A stretch of DNA of 64,000 nt from the NCBI RefSeq assembly GCF_002869745.1, contig NZ_PNOS01000011.1, positions 1 through 64,000 on the forward strand, in the 5' to 3' direction. Source of the DNA: Oceaniglobus roseus (GTDB taxonomy: Bacteria; Pseudomonadota; Alphaproteobacteria; Rhodobacterales; Rhodobacteraceae). Each line of letters starts with the position of its first letter. Position 1 is the first letter of the stretch. The translations under genes and the position numbers were made by a program. The notes beneath the pieces were generated by a model. That model made no database searches. It was not told the origin of the DNA and worked only from the letters and a program-made list of their open reading frames with translations. This document shows positions 48,519-57,228 of the stretch, one piece after another.

Positions 48519-49186
48519 CTGGTGTCGTCGTCCAGGAGATATCCCAGGCCGCGTGCCGTGCGGATCGTTGCTCCGGTCCCGGACAGCTTTCGCCGCAGGC
48601 GGGAGACCAGCAGTTCCACGGCGTTCGCCTCGATATCCGCTCCCACCCCGTAGAGCTTGTCGCAGATGCGGTCCTTGGAGACGATCCGGCCGCAGTGGTC
48701 CAGGAGGCATTCGAACAGGGCGAGTTCGCGGCGGGGCAGGTCGATCGGTCCGTCGGGGCCGGTCAGGCTGCGCGACACGCGGTCGAAGCGCAGGCGGCCG
48801 ATCTTCGTCTCGCCTGTCTGGATGTCGGGTTTGCGCCGCGACAACGCCCGTATCCGGGCGGCAAGCTCGGCCATCTCGAAGGGTTTGCCGAGGTAATCGT
48901 CGGCACCGGCATCCAGTCCCGTGATCCGGTCGCCGAGTTCGGTGCGCGCCGTGAGCATGATCACCGGGATGTGGCTTCCGCGCGCGCGCAGCGCGCGCAC
49001 GATCTCGAAACCGCCCAAACCGGGCAGGTTGACGTCTATGATCGCGAGGTCGGCGCCCTCTGCCTCGAGGAACCTGCTGCCCTCGGTTCCGTCCGGCAGC
49101 CAGTCCACGGCGTGGCCCTGATCGTGCAGCGCGTTCACGATCCCCTTGGCGAGCCTCTCGCTGTCTTCGATCAGGACGATCCGCAT
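48515..49186 (-). CDS. tctD: OmpR-type response regulator TctD-type
   Basis: 223 residues. The receiver has phospho-acceptor Asp51 in IIDVNLPG, acidic pair near EDS and Lys in DDYLGKPF; the C-terminal winged helix includes RRELALFECLLDH and NAVELLVSRLRRKL. The start at 49186 gives a family-like MRIVLIEDSERLAKG; a longer upstream frame is unlikely. It probably activates the divergent tctC operon in response to the substrate, as TctDE does in Salmonella. Confidence 0.9.
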   Translation of the reverse strand: MRIVLIEDSERLAKGIVNALHDQGHAVDWLPDGTEGSRFLEAEGADLAIIDVNLPGLGGFEIVRALRARGSHIPVIMLTARTELGDRITGLDAGADDYLGKPFEMAELAARIRALSRRKPDIQTGETKIGRLRFDRVSRSLTGPDGPIDLPRRELALFECLLDHCGRIVSKDRICDKLYGVGADIEANAVELLVSRLRRKLSGTGATIRTARGLGYLLDDDTR

Positions 49187-49366
49187 TTCTTTCAGCCTGA
49201 CAGGTTCTGGACAGGATGCGACATTATTGTGCTGCTTATCAAGGCGCCCGGGCACGAGGACACCCGGTCGTCTCGTGTACGGGAGGAGCACGGGAGGCTG
49301 GTGTCATCCGCGATGACGCCTTTGCTGCAAATCCAGAACAAGAAGTCGCAACGGGGAGGAACCCAA
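49187..49366. promoter_or_regulatory. Divergent tctD/tctC promoter region with inverted repeat
   Basis: The 180-base gap holds an inverted repeat CACGAG (49253-49258) and CTCGTG (49272-49277), 13 bases apart. This is a candidate TctD or other regulator site. GGGGAGGA precedes tctC by about six bases. Confidence 0.5.
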
Positions 49367-50476
49367 ATGAAAGCACTGTTCAACACCACGCGCCGTGGCG
49401 CGATCGCCATGACATTCGGCGCGGCAGCATCCTTCATGCTGGCCGGGGCCGCATCGGCCGAAGTGTCGTTCGAGGGCAAGACCATCGAATGGATCATTCC
49501 GTTCTCCGCCGGCGGCGGGTCCGACACCTGGGCGCGGTTCAACGCGCCGCTTCTGGGCAAGTACCTGCCGGGCCAGCCGACCGTGGTTGTCGTCAACGAA
49601 CCCGGCGGCGGCTCGACCAAGGGCACCAACCTTTTCGCCGCCCGCGCCAAGCCGGACGGGCTGACCATCCTCGGCACGTCGGGATCCACGCAGTTTCCCT
49701 ACCTGCTGGGCGATCCCCGGGTGCGCTACGAATACGCCGACTGGAAGATCGTCATGGCCTCGCCGACCGGCGGCGTCGTCTACACCTCTCCGTCCACCGG
49801 CGTCACCAGCCCCGAGGAGATCGGCAAGCTGGCAGACCAGAAGCTGATCTACGCGAGCCAGGGCGCCACCTCGCTGGACCTCGTGCCGCTGCTCGGGTTC
49901 AAGCTGATGGGCCTCGACGTGCAGCACGTGTTCGGCTTCAAGGGGCGCGGCGATGGCCGTCTCGCCTTCGAGCGGGGAGAGACCAACATCGATTACCAGA
50001 CCTCGTCCGCCTACATCAAGAACGTGCAGCCGCTGGTCGAGGCGGGCACCGCGGTGCCGCTGTTCAGCTGGGGCGTTCTGGACGAGAACGGCAACCTGAC
50101 CCGCGACCCGACCTTCCCGGACCTGCCGCATTTCGGCGAAGCCTATGAAATGATCACCGGCAAGGCGCCGGAGGGTCCGGAATACGACGCCTACTTCGCC
50201 TTCTTCACCGCCGGTTTCCCGGCCCAGAAGATGGTGTTCCTGCCCGCAGGCACGCCGCAGGAGATCGTCGACGCCTACCAGGCTGCGGTCGAGGCGATGA
50301 AGGCCGATCCGGAGTACCAGGCCAACAAGGAAGCCGTCCTCGGCACCTACGAGCAGGTGACCGGCCAGGCTGCTCAGGCGCTGTTCGAGAAGGGCACGCA
50401 GATCACCCCCGAACTGCGCAAGCAGGTCGTGGACATGCTGGCGGCCGACTACGGCGTCCAGCTCGGCTCGGACTGA
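49367..50476 (+). CDS. tctC: Tripartite tricarboxylate transporter substrate-binding protein TctC
   Basis: A 369-residue periplasmic Bug-family protein. The signal peptide is cleaved near GAASA-EVS. The Bug motif is seen as VPFSAGGG-like IIPFSAGGGSDTWARF, and KGTNLFAARAKPDGLTI and GAAEAM-like late FLPAGTPQEIV follow. TTT systems import citrate, tartrate, tricarballylate and similar acids with low-affinity permeases and high-affinity binding proteins. Confidence 0.92.
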   Translation: MKALFNTTRRGAIAMTFGAAASFMLAGAASAEVSFEGKTIEWIIPFSAGGGSDTWARFNAPLLGKYLPGQPTVVVVNEPGGGSTKGTNLFAARAKPDGLTILGTSGSTQFPYLLGDPRVRYEYADWKIVMASPTGGVVYTSPSTGVTSPEEIGKLADQKLIYASQGATSLDLVPLLGFKLMGLDVQHVFGFKGRGDGRLAFERGETNIDYQTSSAYIKNVQPLVEAGTAVPLFSWGVLDENGNLTRDPTFPDLPHFGEAYEMITGKAPEGPEYDAYFAFFTAGFPAQKMVFLPAGTPQEIVDAYQAAVEAMKADPEYQANKEAVLGTYEQVTGQAAQALFEKGTQITPELRKQVVDMLAADYGVQLGSD

Positions 50477-50512
50477 GCCCGCGCGGCTCCGCCGACCCCA
50501 TCCGGGTACCCC

Positions 50513-50546
50513 GCGTGGCCTGCCGCATCCCGTGAGCAGGCCACGC
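50513..50546 (+). other. Intercistronic stem-loop between tctC and tctA
   Basis: An 11-base perfect stem GCGTGGCCTGC (50513-50523) and GCAGGCCACGC (50536-50546) with a 12-base loop, no T-run. Such structures often protect the 3' end of a highly expressed binding-protein mRNA and lower expression of the permease downstream. Confidence 0.7.
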
Positions 50547-50616
50547 TGACACCCTCTCGACATTCCCACGCCCATATTGCCCGGTGCCGCGCTGCGCCGG
50601 GCCGGAGGACACCGTC

Positions 50617-52596
50617 ATGATGGACACTCTACTTGCCGCCCTGGCTGCATTGCTCACTCTGCAGCACCTGGCCTACATGCTGCTCGGTGTCTCCCTGGGG
50701 CTGGTGATCGGCATCATCCCCGGTCTCGGGGGCATTGCCGGGCTCTCGCTGCTGGTGCCGTTCCTCTACGGGATGGACCCGATCTCGGCCCTCGGGATGC
50801 TCATCGGCCTTGTCGCCGTGATCCCGACATCCGACACGTTCTCCTCGGTTCTGATGGGCATCCCCGGATCGAGCGCCAGCCAGGCCACCGTGCTTGACGG
50901 CTTTCCGATGGCGAAGCAGGGCCAGGCCGCGCGCGCGCTGTCGGCGGCCTTCATCTCGTCGCTCTTCGGCGGCGTGGTCGGTGCCGTCATCCTGACCGGC
51001 TTCGTGCTGATCGCGCGGCCGCTGATCCTTCTGTTCGGGTCGGCCGAGCTCTTCATGCTGGCGCTCTTCGGCCTCTCCATGGTCGCCGTGCTGGCGGGCC
51101 GCAGCCTGCCCAAGGGGCTCGCGGCCTGTGCCGTCGGCCTTCTGATCGGGTCGATCGGCGGCGCCCCGGCGACCGGTGAATTCCGCATGATCTTCGGCAC
51201 CGAATACCTCTACGACGGCATCCCGCTGGTCATCATCGGCCTGGGTCTCTTCGCCGTCCCGGAGATCTCGGACCTTCTGCGCAAGAACAGCTCGATCGCC
51301 GAGGGCAACACGCTCGGCTCCGGCTGGGGCATGGGCTTCCGGGACTGGTGGAAGAACATCTTCCTGTCGATCCGCTGCTCGGGCTTCGGCTGCATGATCG
51401 GCGCCATCCCCGGCCTCGGGGGATCGGTCGTCGACTGGATCGCCTACGGCCATGCGGTGCAGACCGCGAAGGACACCTCGCAGTTCGGCAAGGGCGACCC
51501 CCGTGGCGTCGTGGCCCCGGAAAGCGCCAACAACGCGATGCAGGGCGGTGCCCTCCTGCCCACGATGCTCTTCGGCATCCCCGGTTCGGGGTCGATGGCG
51601 GTGTTCCTGGGCGGCATGGTGCTGATCGGGATCGAGCCGGGCCCCTCGATGGTCGGACCCGACCTCAACGTGACCTATTCGATCATCTGGTCCCTGGCGC
51701 TGGCCAACATCATGGGTGCCGGCATCTGCCTTGCCCTTGCCCGTCCGATCTCGAAGCTGACCGCGATCCCGTTCCAGCTGCTCGCCCCCTGCATGATCGC
51801 GCTGATCTGCTTCGCGGCCTTCCAGGCGACCCGCGACCTGGCCGACCTCGTGGCGCTCCTGGTCATCGGCCTTGTCGGCATCCTGATGAAGCGCTTCGGC
51901 TGGCCGCGTCCCGCGCTGCTGATCGGCTACGTGCTCGCTCCGCAGGCCGAGACCTTCTTCTACCAGGCGCTGCAGTTCAACGGCTGGGAATTCCTGGTCC
52001 GTCCCGGCGTGCTGATCATCGCCGCCCTGACGCTGGCCTCGATCTACTTCGGCCTGAAGAACCGCGTGGACGACACCGGCCCGACCGGCGAGGTCGTGCA
52101 GACCTCGCGGGCCAGCCGCAACATCCAGATCGCCTTTGCCCTGGCCATGATGGTGTTCTTCGGCCTGGCGCTCTGGGATGCGTCGCAGCACACGATGCTG
52201 GGCGCGGTCTTCCCGATGGGTGTCGGGATCGTCGGCGTGGTCTTCGGCGCGATCCTTCTTGTCCACCTGTGGATGGGACACGAGGACCACCCGGCCTTCT
52301 TCGACTACGAGATCGTGGGCGACCATGTCGGCAAGGAAGGCAACAGCTGGTTCTGGACCGGCCCCGCCTGGATCGCCGGACTTGTCGCGGCGACGGCGCT
52401 TCTGGGTTTCTACATCGCGATGATCCTCTTCTTCATCGCATTCCTGCAACTGCGGGCGAAGGCCTCCTGGTTCACGACGATCGTGATGACGGCTTGCGCG
52501 GCGGGTTTCATCCTGGGCCTTGCCTACATGCTCAGCCTGAACTTCCCGTCCGGATGGCTGCAGAGCGCCTACGACCTGCCCTGGCCGATCCGCTGA
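50617..52596 (+). CDS. Tricarboxylate transporter permease, TctA-TctB fusion
   Basis: 659 residues. Residues about 1-500 are TctA, with GIIPGLGGIAGLSLL, GIPGSSASQATVLDGFPMA and the second-half repeats GAIPGLGGSVVDWIAYGHA and FGIPGSGSMAVFLGG. Residues about 505-659 add four membrane segments like TctB, normally a separate 150-residue subunit. No separate tctB is nearby, so the fusion completes the transporter. Two adjacent ATGs (50617, 50620) could start it. Confidence 0.9.
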   Translation: MMDTLLAALAALLTLQHLAYMLLGVSLGLVIGIIPGLGGIAGLSLLVPFLYGMDPISALGMLIGLVAVIPTSDTFSSVLMGIPGSSASQATVLDGFPMAKQGQAARALSAAFISSLFGGVVGAVILTGFVLIARPLILLFGSAELFMLALFGLSMVAVLAGRSLPKGLAACAVGLLIGSIGGAPATGEFRMIFGTEYLYDGIPLVIIGLGLFAVPEISDLLRKNSSIAEGNTLGSGWGMGFRDWWKNIFLSIRCSGFGCMIGAIPGLGGSVVDWIAYGHAVQTAKDTSQFGKGDPRGVVAPESANNAMQGGALLPTMLFGIPGSGSMAVFLGGMVLIGIEPGPSMVGPDLNVTYSIIWSLALANIMGAGICLALARPISKLTAIPFQLLAPCMIALICFAAFQATRDLADLVALLVIGLVGILMKRFGWPRPALLIGYVLAPQAETFFYQALQFNGWEFLVRPGVLIIAALTLASIYFGLKNRVDDTGPTGEVVQTSRASRNIQIAFALAMMVFFGLALWDASQHTMLGAVFPMGVGIVGVVFGAILLVHLWMGHEDHPAFFDYEIVGDHVGKEGNSWFWTGPAWIAGLVAATALLGFYIAMILFFIAFLQLRAKASWFTTIVMTACAAGFILGLAYMLSLNFPSGWLQSAYDLPWPIR

Positions 52597-52607
52597 GGAG
52601 TCCTGCG

Positions 52608-53699
52608 ATGACACAGACCGCCATTCCCTACCACTTCCTGCGCGGCGGCACGTCGCGCGGGCCCTACTTCAACCGGGCCGATCTGCCCGAGGACCGCGAG
52701 ACGCTGGCGGAGGTGCTGCTGGCGGTCCTGGGCTCGGGCCATCCGCTCAACATCGACGGGCTCGGCGGCGGGGCGGCGGTGACGACCAAGGTCGTGATGC
52801 TGTCGCGCTCGACCGATCCGGGCGCGGACGTCGACTACTTCTTTGCCCAAGTCTCGGTCGAGGGCCGGACCGTCGACTTCAAGCCCACCTGCGGGAACAT
52901 GCTGTCAGGTGTCGGGCCGGCTGCGCTGGAAATGGGGCTGGTCGAGGCGACGGGCGACGTCACCCGTATCCGGGTTCTGTCGGTCAACACCGGCGCCCGG
53001 GTCGAGGCGGTGGTCGAGACGCCGGGCGGCAAGGTGCGCTATGACGGCGGCGCCGCCATCGACGGGGTGCCGGGGACGGCCGCGCCGATCTACCTGAACT
53101 TCATGGATGTCGTCGGCTCCGGCACCGGGGCGCTGCTGCCGACCGGGTCGGTCCGCGACGTGATCGACGGGATCGAGGTGACCTGCATGGATGTCGCCAT
53201 GCCGGTGGTCATCGCCCGCGCGGCGGATTTCGGTCTCACCGGCCATGAAACCGCCGCCGAGCTCGACGCCAACCGCGCCTTCTACGCCGGGATGGAGCCA
53301 ATCCGCATCGAGGCGGGCAGGCGCATGGGCATGGGCGACGTATCGGGCTCTGTGACGCCGAAGTTCGGGCTGCTGGCCGAACCGCGCGCCGGCGGCACCG
53401 TCGCGGCGCGCTACTTCATGCCGAAGAACTGTCACCCGACGATGGCGGTGACGGGGGCGCAATGTCTCGCCTCCTGCGTGCTGACACCGGGAACGGTCGC
53501 CGAGGGGCTGTTCACGCCGCCCCAGGGCAAACCGGCGCTGGTGGTGATCGAACATCCGTCGGGCAGCATCGACGTGACGGTCGATTACGACACCGGGCCG
53601 GGCGGTTTCCAACTGCGATCCGCGGGTCTGCTGCGCACGGCGCGGTTGCTGGCGCGCGGCGAGGTCTTTGTGCCGGAACGCATCTGGAAAGGGCTTTAA
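52608..53699 (+). CDS. PrpF-family isomerase
   Basis: A 363-residue protein of the diaminopimelate-epimerase-like PrpF fold. The N-terminal RGGTSRGPYF, the catalytic Cys in FKPTCGNML and the second half CLASCVLTPG are family marks. Members include 2-methylaconitate isomerase PrpF, aconitate isomerase and 4-oxalomesaconate tautomerase GalD. The transporter and TcuAB context favours cis/trans-aconitate or a related tricarboxylate; GalD activity cannot be excluded. GAGGAG precedes the ATG. Confidence 0.85.
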   Translation: MTQTAIPYHFLRGGTSRGPYFNRADLPEDRETLAEVLLAVLGSGHPLNIDGLGGGAAVTTKVVMLSRSTDPGADVDYFFAQVSVEGRTVDFKPTCGNMLSGVGPAALEMGLVEATGDVTRIRVLSVNTGARVEAVVETPGGKVRYDGGAAIDGVPGTAAPIYLNFMDVVGSGTGALLPTGSVRDVIDGIEVTCMDVAMPVVIARAADFGLTGHETAAELDANRAFYAGMEPIRIEAGRRMGMGDVSGSVTPKFGLLAEPRAGGTVAARYFMPKNCHPTMAVTGAQCLASCVLTPGTVAEGLFTPPQGKPALVVIEHPSGSIDVTVDYDTGPGGFQLRSAGLLRTARLLARGEVFVPERIWKGL

Positions 53700-53719
53700 C
53701 CCGCACCGGAGCGGGTATA

Positions 53720-53735
53720 GTATACTGTAGTATAC
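53720..53735 (+). promoter_or_regulatory. Palindromic GTATAC-TGTA-GTATAC site
   Basis: A perfect inverted repeat 16 bases before the small ORF, extended by AA to TTGTATAC on the minus strand. The same TTGTAT core is doubled before the GntR gene (55085-55102). It also contains possible -10 boxes (TATAGT, TATACT). It is a likely operator/promoter of the 53751 gene. Confidence 0.6.
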
Positions 53736-53750
53736 AATGGAGCATCCAAG

Positions 53751-53963
53751 ATGAATGCCGACATTTCCGAATGCATCACGCTCGCCAAGGCCGAGCTTCA
53801 GGCGGCCCGGCAGAAGATCGCGACCGAGATCTCAGAGTATCCGACCCCGATTTCAGGATGCGATGCGCAGTTCAACCACCTGCTGGCACAACGCCAGCAG
53901 GTGAGTGCCGCCCTCGAGGCGCTGACATCGCTCCCCCACGTGCCCACGCCGCGACAGCCCTAG
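53751..53963 (+). CDS. Small hypothetical protein (70 residues)
   Basis: 70 residues, soluble, mostly helical and rich in Gln/Glu/Ala (LAKAELQAARQKIATEIS, then HLLAQRQQVSAALEALTSL) with two Cys. I do not recognise a family. GGAG lies about ten bases before the ATG and a strong palindromic promoter lies upstream, so it is probably a real gene. It converges on the AbrB-type gene with a 31-base gap. Confidence 0.6.
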   Translation: MNADISECITLAKAELQAARQKIATEISEYPTPISGCDAQFNHLLAQRQQVSAALEALTSLPHVPTPRQP

Positions 53964-53994
53964 GCGGCGGATTCAAGCGGCGCGGGACCGGTCC

Positions 53995-55053
53995 TCAGGA
54001 TCGGTCGCGCGCGCCCTTGCGCACGCCCAGCATCTTCGCGGCGATCGGCGCGCCGGTGATCACCAGGATGATCCGCGTCAGGTGATGCGTGATGACAAAG
54101 CCGAGGTCCGCGCCCGCAACGATGGCCAGCACCGTCATCTCGGCCTGGCCGCCGGGGGCATAGGACAGGAAGGCCTCGACCGGCCGGGCAAAGCCCGTCA
54201 GCGTCACGATCTCGGTAAAGGCGGCGGCAAGCATTGCGAGGACAAGGACGAAGGCGACGCCCGCGACGACGACCTGCCTCAGTTCGCGCAGGGTGACGCC
54301 GACGTAGAACACGCCGATTCCCATGCCGATGAAATACTGCGCCGCAAGGATCGCCTCCTTCGGCGGGCGCATGTGGATCCACCCGGCGAGCGAGAACACC
54401 GCCGCCACGATCATCGGCCCGAGGATCGAGGCGCCGAAGAGCCCGATGCGCTCGCCCCCCTTCCAGCCGACGAGGGCGGCGACGGCCATCAGGGCAAGCT
54501 CCTTCAGGGGGATCGTCGTGGCCGGCGCACCGATCGGGTTGGTCAGCGTCACGCCGTAAAGCTGCGTCAGCAGGACGGGCGCGATGGTGACGATGATCAG
54601 GACCCGCGTCGCATGGACGAGCGACAGGGTCCGCACGTTGCCGCCCGCGGCTTCGCCGAAGATGACCATGTCCTGCAATCCCCCCGGCATGGCGGCATAG
54701 AAGGACGTGACCGGATCGAAGCCGAAGAGACGGTTGAAGAAGGGCACGCCGATCAGCGCGATGACGGTGATGTAGACGGGGATCAGTGCCACCGACCCCA
54801 CCATCAGGGGCAGCTGGTGCAGCAGCGCGGGCGTGATCGACGCGCCGACGGCAACGCCGAGGATCGTCCGCGCGCCGACCGAGACCTGGCCCAGCCCCTT
54901 CAACGGCGCGCCGAGCAGGGCGGCGATCAGGCAGGCGGCCATCGGTCCGAAAAGGAAGGGCAGGGGGAGCCCGAAGAGCGTGAAGGCAAGCGTTCCCAGT
55001 GCCGCCACGAGCAACGTCAGCAGCCGGGGAGGGGTGCGCCGCAACAGGTTCAT
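53995..55053 (-). CDS. AbrB-family membrane protein (putative transporter)
   Basis: A 352-residue AbrB-type protein (the family once called ammonia monooxygenase-like regulators) with about ten hydrophobic segments in two similar halves. Marks are LPFLFGPMAACLIAALLG, AAMPGGLQDMVIFGEAAGG in the first half and LSYAPGGQAEMTVLA in the second, each with a PGG motif. These proteins often lie beside TTT systems and dicarboxylate genes; a transport or export role is inferred. It is divergent from the GntR gene. Confidence 0.82.
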   Translation of the reverse strand: MNLLRRTPPRLLTLLVAALGTLAFTLFGLPLPFLFGPMAACLIAALLGAPLKGLGQVSVGARTILGVAVGASITPALLHQLPLMVGSVALIPVYITVIALIGVPFFNRLFGFDPVTSFYAAMPGGLQDMVIFGEAAGGNVRTLSLVHATRVLIIVTIAPVLLTQLYGVTLTNPIGAPATTIPLKELALMAVAALVGWKGGERIGLFGASILGPMIVAAVFSLAGWIHMRPPKEAILAAQYFIGMGIGVFYVGVTLRELRQVVVAGVAFVLVLAMLAAAFTEIVTLTGFARPVEAFLSYAPGGQAEMTVLAIVAGADLGFVITHHLTRIILVITGAPIAAKMLGVRKGARDRS

Positions 55054-55084
55054 CTTCGCACCTTTCCTTCGAGCTTGACGAGAA

Positions 55085-55102
55085 TTGTATCCTCTTGTAT
55101 CC
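55085..55102 (+). promoter_or_regulatory. TTGTATCC direct repeat in the AbrB/GntR divergent promoter
   Basis: TTGTATCC occurs at 55085-55092 and 55095-55102, one helical turn apart. FCD-type GntR regulators commonly bind TTGTATACAA-like sites. It lies 31 bases before the AbrB start and 41 bases before the GntR start, so it may control both. Confidence 0.55.
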
Positions 55103-55143
55103 AGCTGCATGCAATATGGCAAGGGACGTATCGGGCGCGGCAC

Positions 55144-55818
55144 ATGATCGACACGACGGACATCGAGGACGGCCCGCAGGGGAACGGCGCGTACCGGCGT
55201 CTGCTGGAGGAGATCAGCCGCGGCGACCTGCTGCCCGGCGCGCGGCTGCGGGAAACCGAACTGGCCGAGCGGCTGGGGATCAGCCGCACGCCGGTCCGCG
55301 AAGCGATCCGGCAGCTCGAGGCGGACGGCCTTGTCGCCCATGTGCCCCGGCAGGGCGCCACGATCCGGGTGCTCGACTACACCGAGGTGATGGAGCTTTA
55401 CGAGATGCGCGCCGTGCTCGAAGGCACCGCAGCGCGCCTTGCGGCCCGGGCGGCGTCGGACCTCGAGCTCGACGAGCTTGCCGCGCTGAACGAGGAGCTG
55501 GCCGCGACGGGGGATCTGCGCCTGGCCTACGATCTCAACCGCCAGTTCCACCTGACGCTGCTCGACGCGGCCAAGAACCGCTACCTGATCAGGTCCGTGA
55601 ACGCGCTGCAGAAGACGCTGCTGATCCTGGGACCCTCGACCCTGGCCGAGGCCGACCGGGCGAAACAGGCGGTCGAAGAGCATGCCGCGCTGCTGGACGC
55701 GCTGAAGGCCCGTGACGGGACGCGGGCCGAGGCGCTGATGCGGGCGCATATCGAGGCCGCGCACCGCGTCAGGCTCAAGGCCCTGCGCGGTCGCGAACGC
55801 CCCATCGATGCGGTTTGA
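55144..55818 (+). CDS. GntR-family regulator, FCD type
   Basis: 224 residues. The winged helix (about 15-75) includes GARLRETELAERLGISRTPV and LEADGLVAHVPRQGATI; the FCD ligand domain (about 90-215) contains LYEMRAVLEGTAARLAA and the metal-site histidines in FHLTLLDAAKN and EEHAALLDAL. It is upstream of tcuA by 12 bases, in the place of TcuR (an LysR type in Salmonella), and probably controls the tricarballylate genes. Confidence 0.88.
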   Translation: MIDTTDIEDGPQGNGAYRRLLEEISRGDLLPGARLRETELAERLGISRTPVREAIRQLEADGLVAHVPRQGATIRVLDYTEVMELYEMRAVLEGTAARLAARAASDLELDELAALNEELAATGDLRLAYDLNRQFHLTLLDAAKNRYLIRSVNALQKTLLILGPSTLAEADRAKQAVEEHAALLDALKARDGTRAEALMRAHIEAAHRVRLKALRGRERPIDAV

Positions 55819-55830
55819 GGAGTGACCACG

Positions 55831-57228
55831 ATGAATGCCATGCTCTCGAAGAACACCTGGGATATCGTCGTCATCGGCGGCGGCAATGCGGCCCTCTGCG
55901 CCGCGATCACCGCCTCCGAGGCGGGCGCGCGCGTGCTGATCCTCGAATCCGCGCCCAAGACCTATCGCGGCGGCAACAGCCGCCACACGCGCAATTTCCG
56001 CTGCATGCACCGGGGCCCGCTCTCGGTGCTGACGGGCAGCTACGGCGAGGACGAGTATTTCGACGACCTGATGCTCGTCACCAAGGGCAAGACCGACGAG
56101 CCGCTGGCGCGTCTCGCGATCCGGTCCTCCGAGGACTGCCTGCCCTGGATGGAGGCGCACGGCGTGCGGTTTCAGCCCTCGCTCTCCGGCACCCTGTCGC
56201 TGTCGCGCACGAACGCCTTCTTCCTCGGCGGCGGCAAGGCCCTGGTGAACGCCTACTACAACACCGCCGAGGACCTGGGCGTGACGGTCGCCTACGACGC
56301 CGAGATGACGCATGTGCATCTGGACGGCGACCGCGTCACGCATCTCGACGCGCGGATCGGCGGCGAGACGCACCGGATCGCGGCGCGCGCGGCGGTCCTG
56401 GCCTCGGGCGGTTTCCAGTCCGACCTCGACTGGCTGACCCGGGCCTGGGGACCGGCGGCGGCGAATTTCCTGATCCGGGGCACGCCCTACAACCGCGGCG
56501 TCGTGCTGCGCGACATGCTCGACCAGGGCTGCGAGAGCGTGGGCGACCCGACCCAGTGCCACGCCGTCGCCATCGACGGGCGCGCGCCGAAATTCGACGG
56601 CGGCATCGTTACCCGTCTGGACTGCGTGCCCTTCTCCGTCGTCGTCAACCGCGACGGCGAACGGTTCTACGACGAGGGCGAGGATGTCTGGCCCAAGCGT
56701 TATGCGATATGGGGGCGGCTGGTCGCGGCGCAGCCAGACCAGGTGGGCTATGCGATCATAGACGCCAAGTCGATCGACCTCTTCATGCCCTCGGTCTTTC
56801 CGCCCAACCGCGCCGACACGATCGAGGAACTCGGTACGCAGATGGGTCTCGACGGCGCAAGACTCGCCGCGACGGTGGCGGCATTCAACGCCGCCTGCCG
56901 TCCGGGGACCTTCCACCCGACCGAACTCGACCGGCTTGCCACCGTGGGGCTGTCCCCGGCAAAGACCAACTGGGCACGCCCGCTCGATACGCCGCCCTAT
57001 TACGGATACCAGCTGCGCCCCGGTGTCACCTTCACCTATCTCGGGCTCAAGGTCTCGGACAGCGCGCAAGTCCACACGGCGCAGGGCCCGGTGCGGAATC
57101 TCTGGGCCGCGGGCGAGATCATGGCCGGATCGATCCTGGGCCAGGGCTACCTTGCCGGGTTCGGCATGACCATCGGAACCGTCTTCGGACGCATCGCGGG
57201 CCGGGAGGCCGCAGCCCATGTCAATTGA
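55831..57228 (+). CDS. tcuA: FAD-dependent tricarballylate dehydrogenase TcuA
   Basis: A 465-residue flavoprotein of the fumarate reductase/succinate dehydrogenase family. The FAD dinucleotide motif is VVIGGGNAALCAA (about 9-21), then RGGNSRHTRNFRCMH, and the C-terminal LWAAGEIMAGSILGQGYLAG, typical of TcuA. It oxidises tricarballylate to cis-aconitate and passes electrons to TcuB. The ATG at 55831 has GAGGAG eight bases upstream; a GTG at 55822 is too close to it. Confidence 0.92.
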   Translation: MNAMLSKNTWDIVVIGGGNAALCAAITASEAGARVLILESAPKTYRGGNSRHTRNFRCMHRGPLSVLTGSYGEDEYFDDLMLVTKGKTDEPLARLAIRSSEDCLPWMEAHGVRFQPSLSGTLSLSRTNAFFLGGGKALVNAYYNTAEDLGVTVAYDAEMTHVHLDGDRVTHLDARIGGETHRIAARAAVLASGGFQSDLDWLTRAWGPAAANFLIRGTPYNRGVVLRDMLDQGCESVGDPTQCHAVAIDGRAPKFDGGIVTRLDCVPFSVVVNRDGERFYDEGEDVWPKRYAIWGRLVAAQPDQVGYAIIDAKSIDLFMPSVFPPNRADTIEELGTQMGLDGARLAATVAAFNAACRPGTFHPTELDRLATVGLSPAKTNWARPLDTPPYYGYQLRPGVTFTYLGLKVSDSAQVHTAQGPVRNLWAAGEIMAGSILGQGYLAGFGMTIGTVFGRIAGREAAAHVN

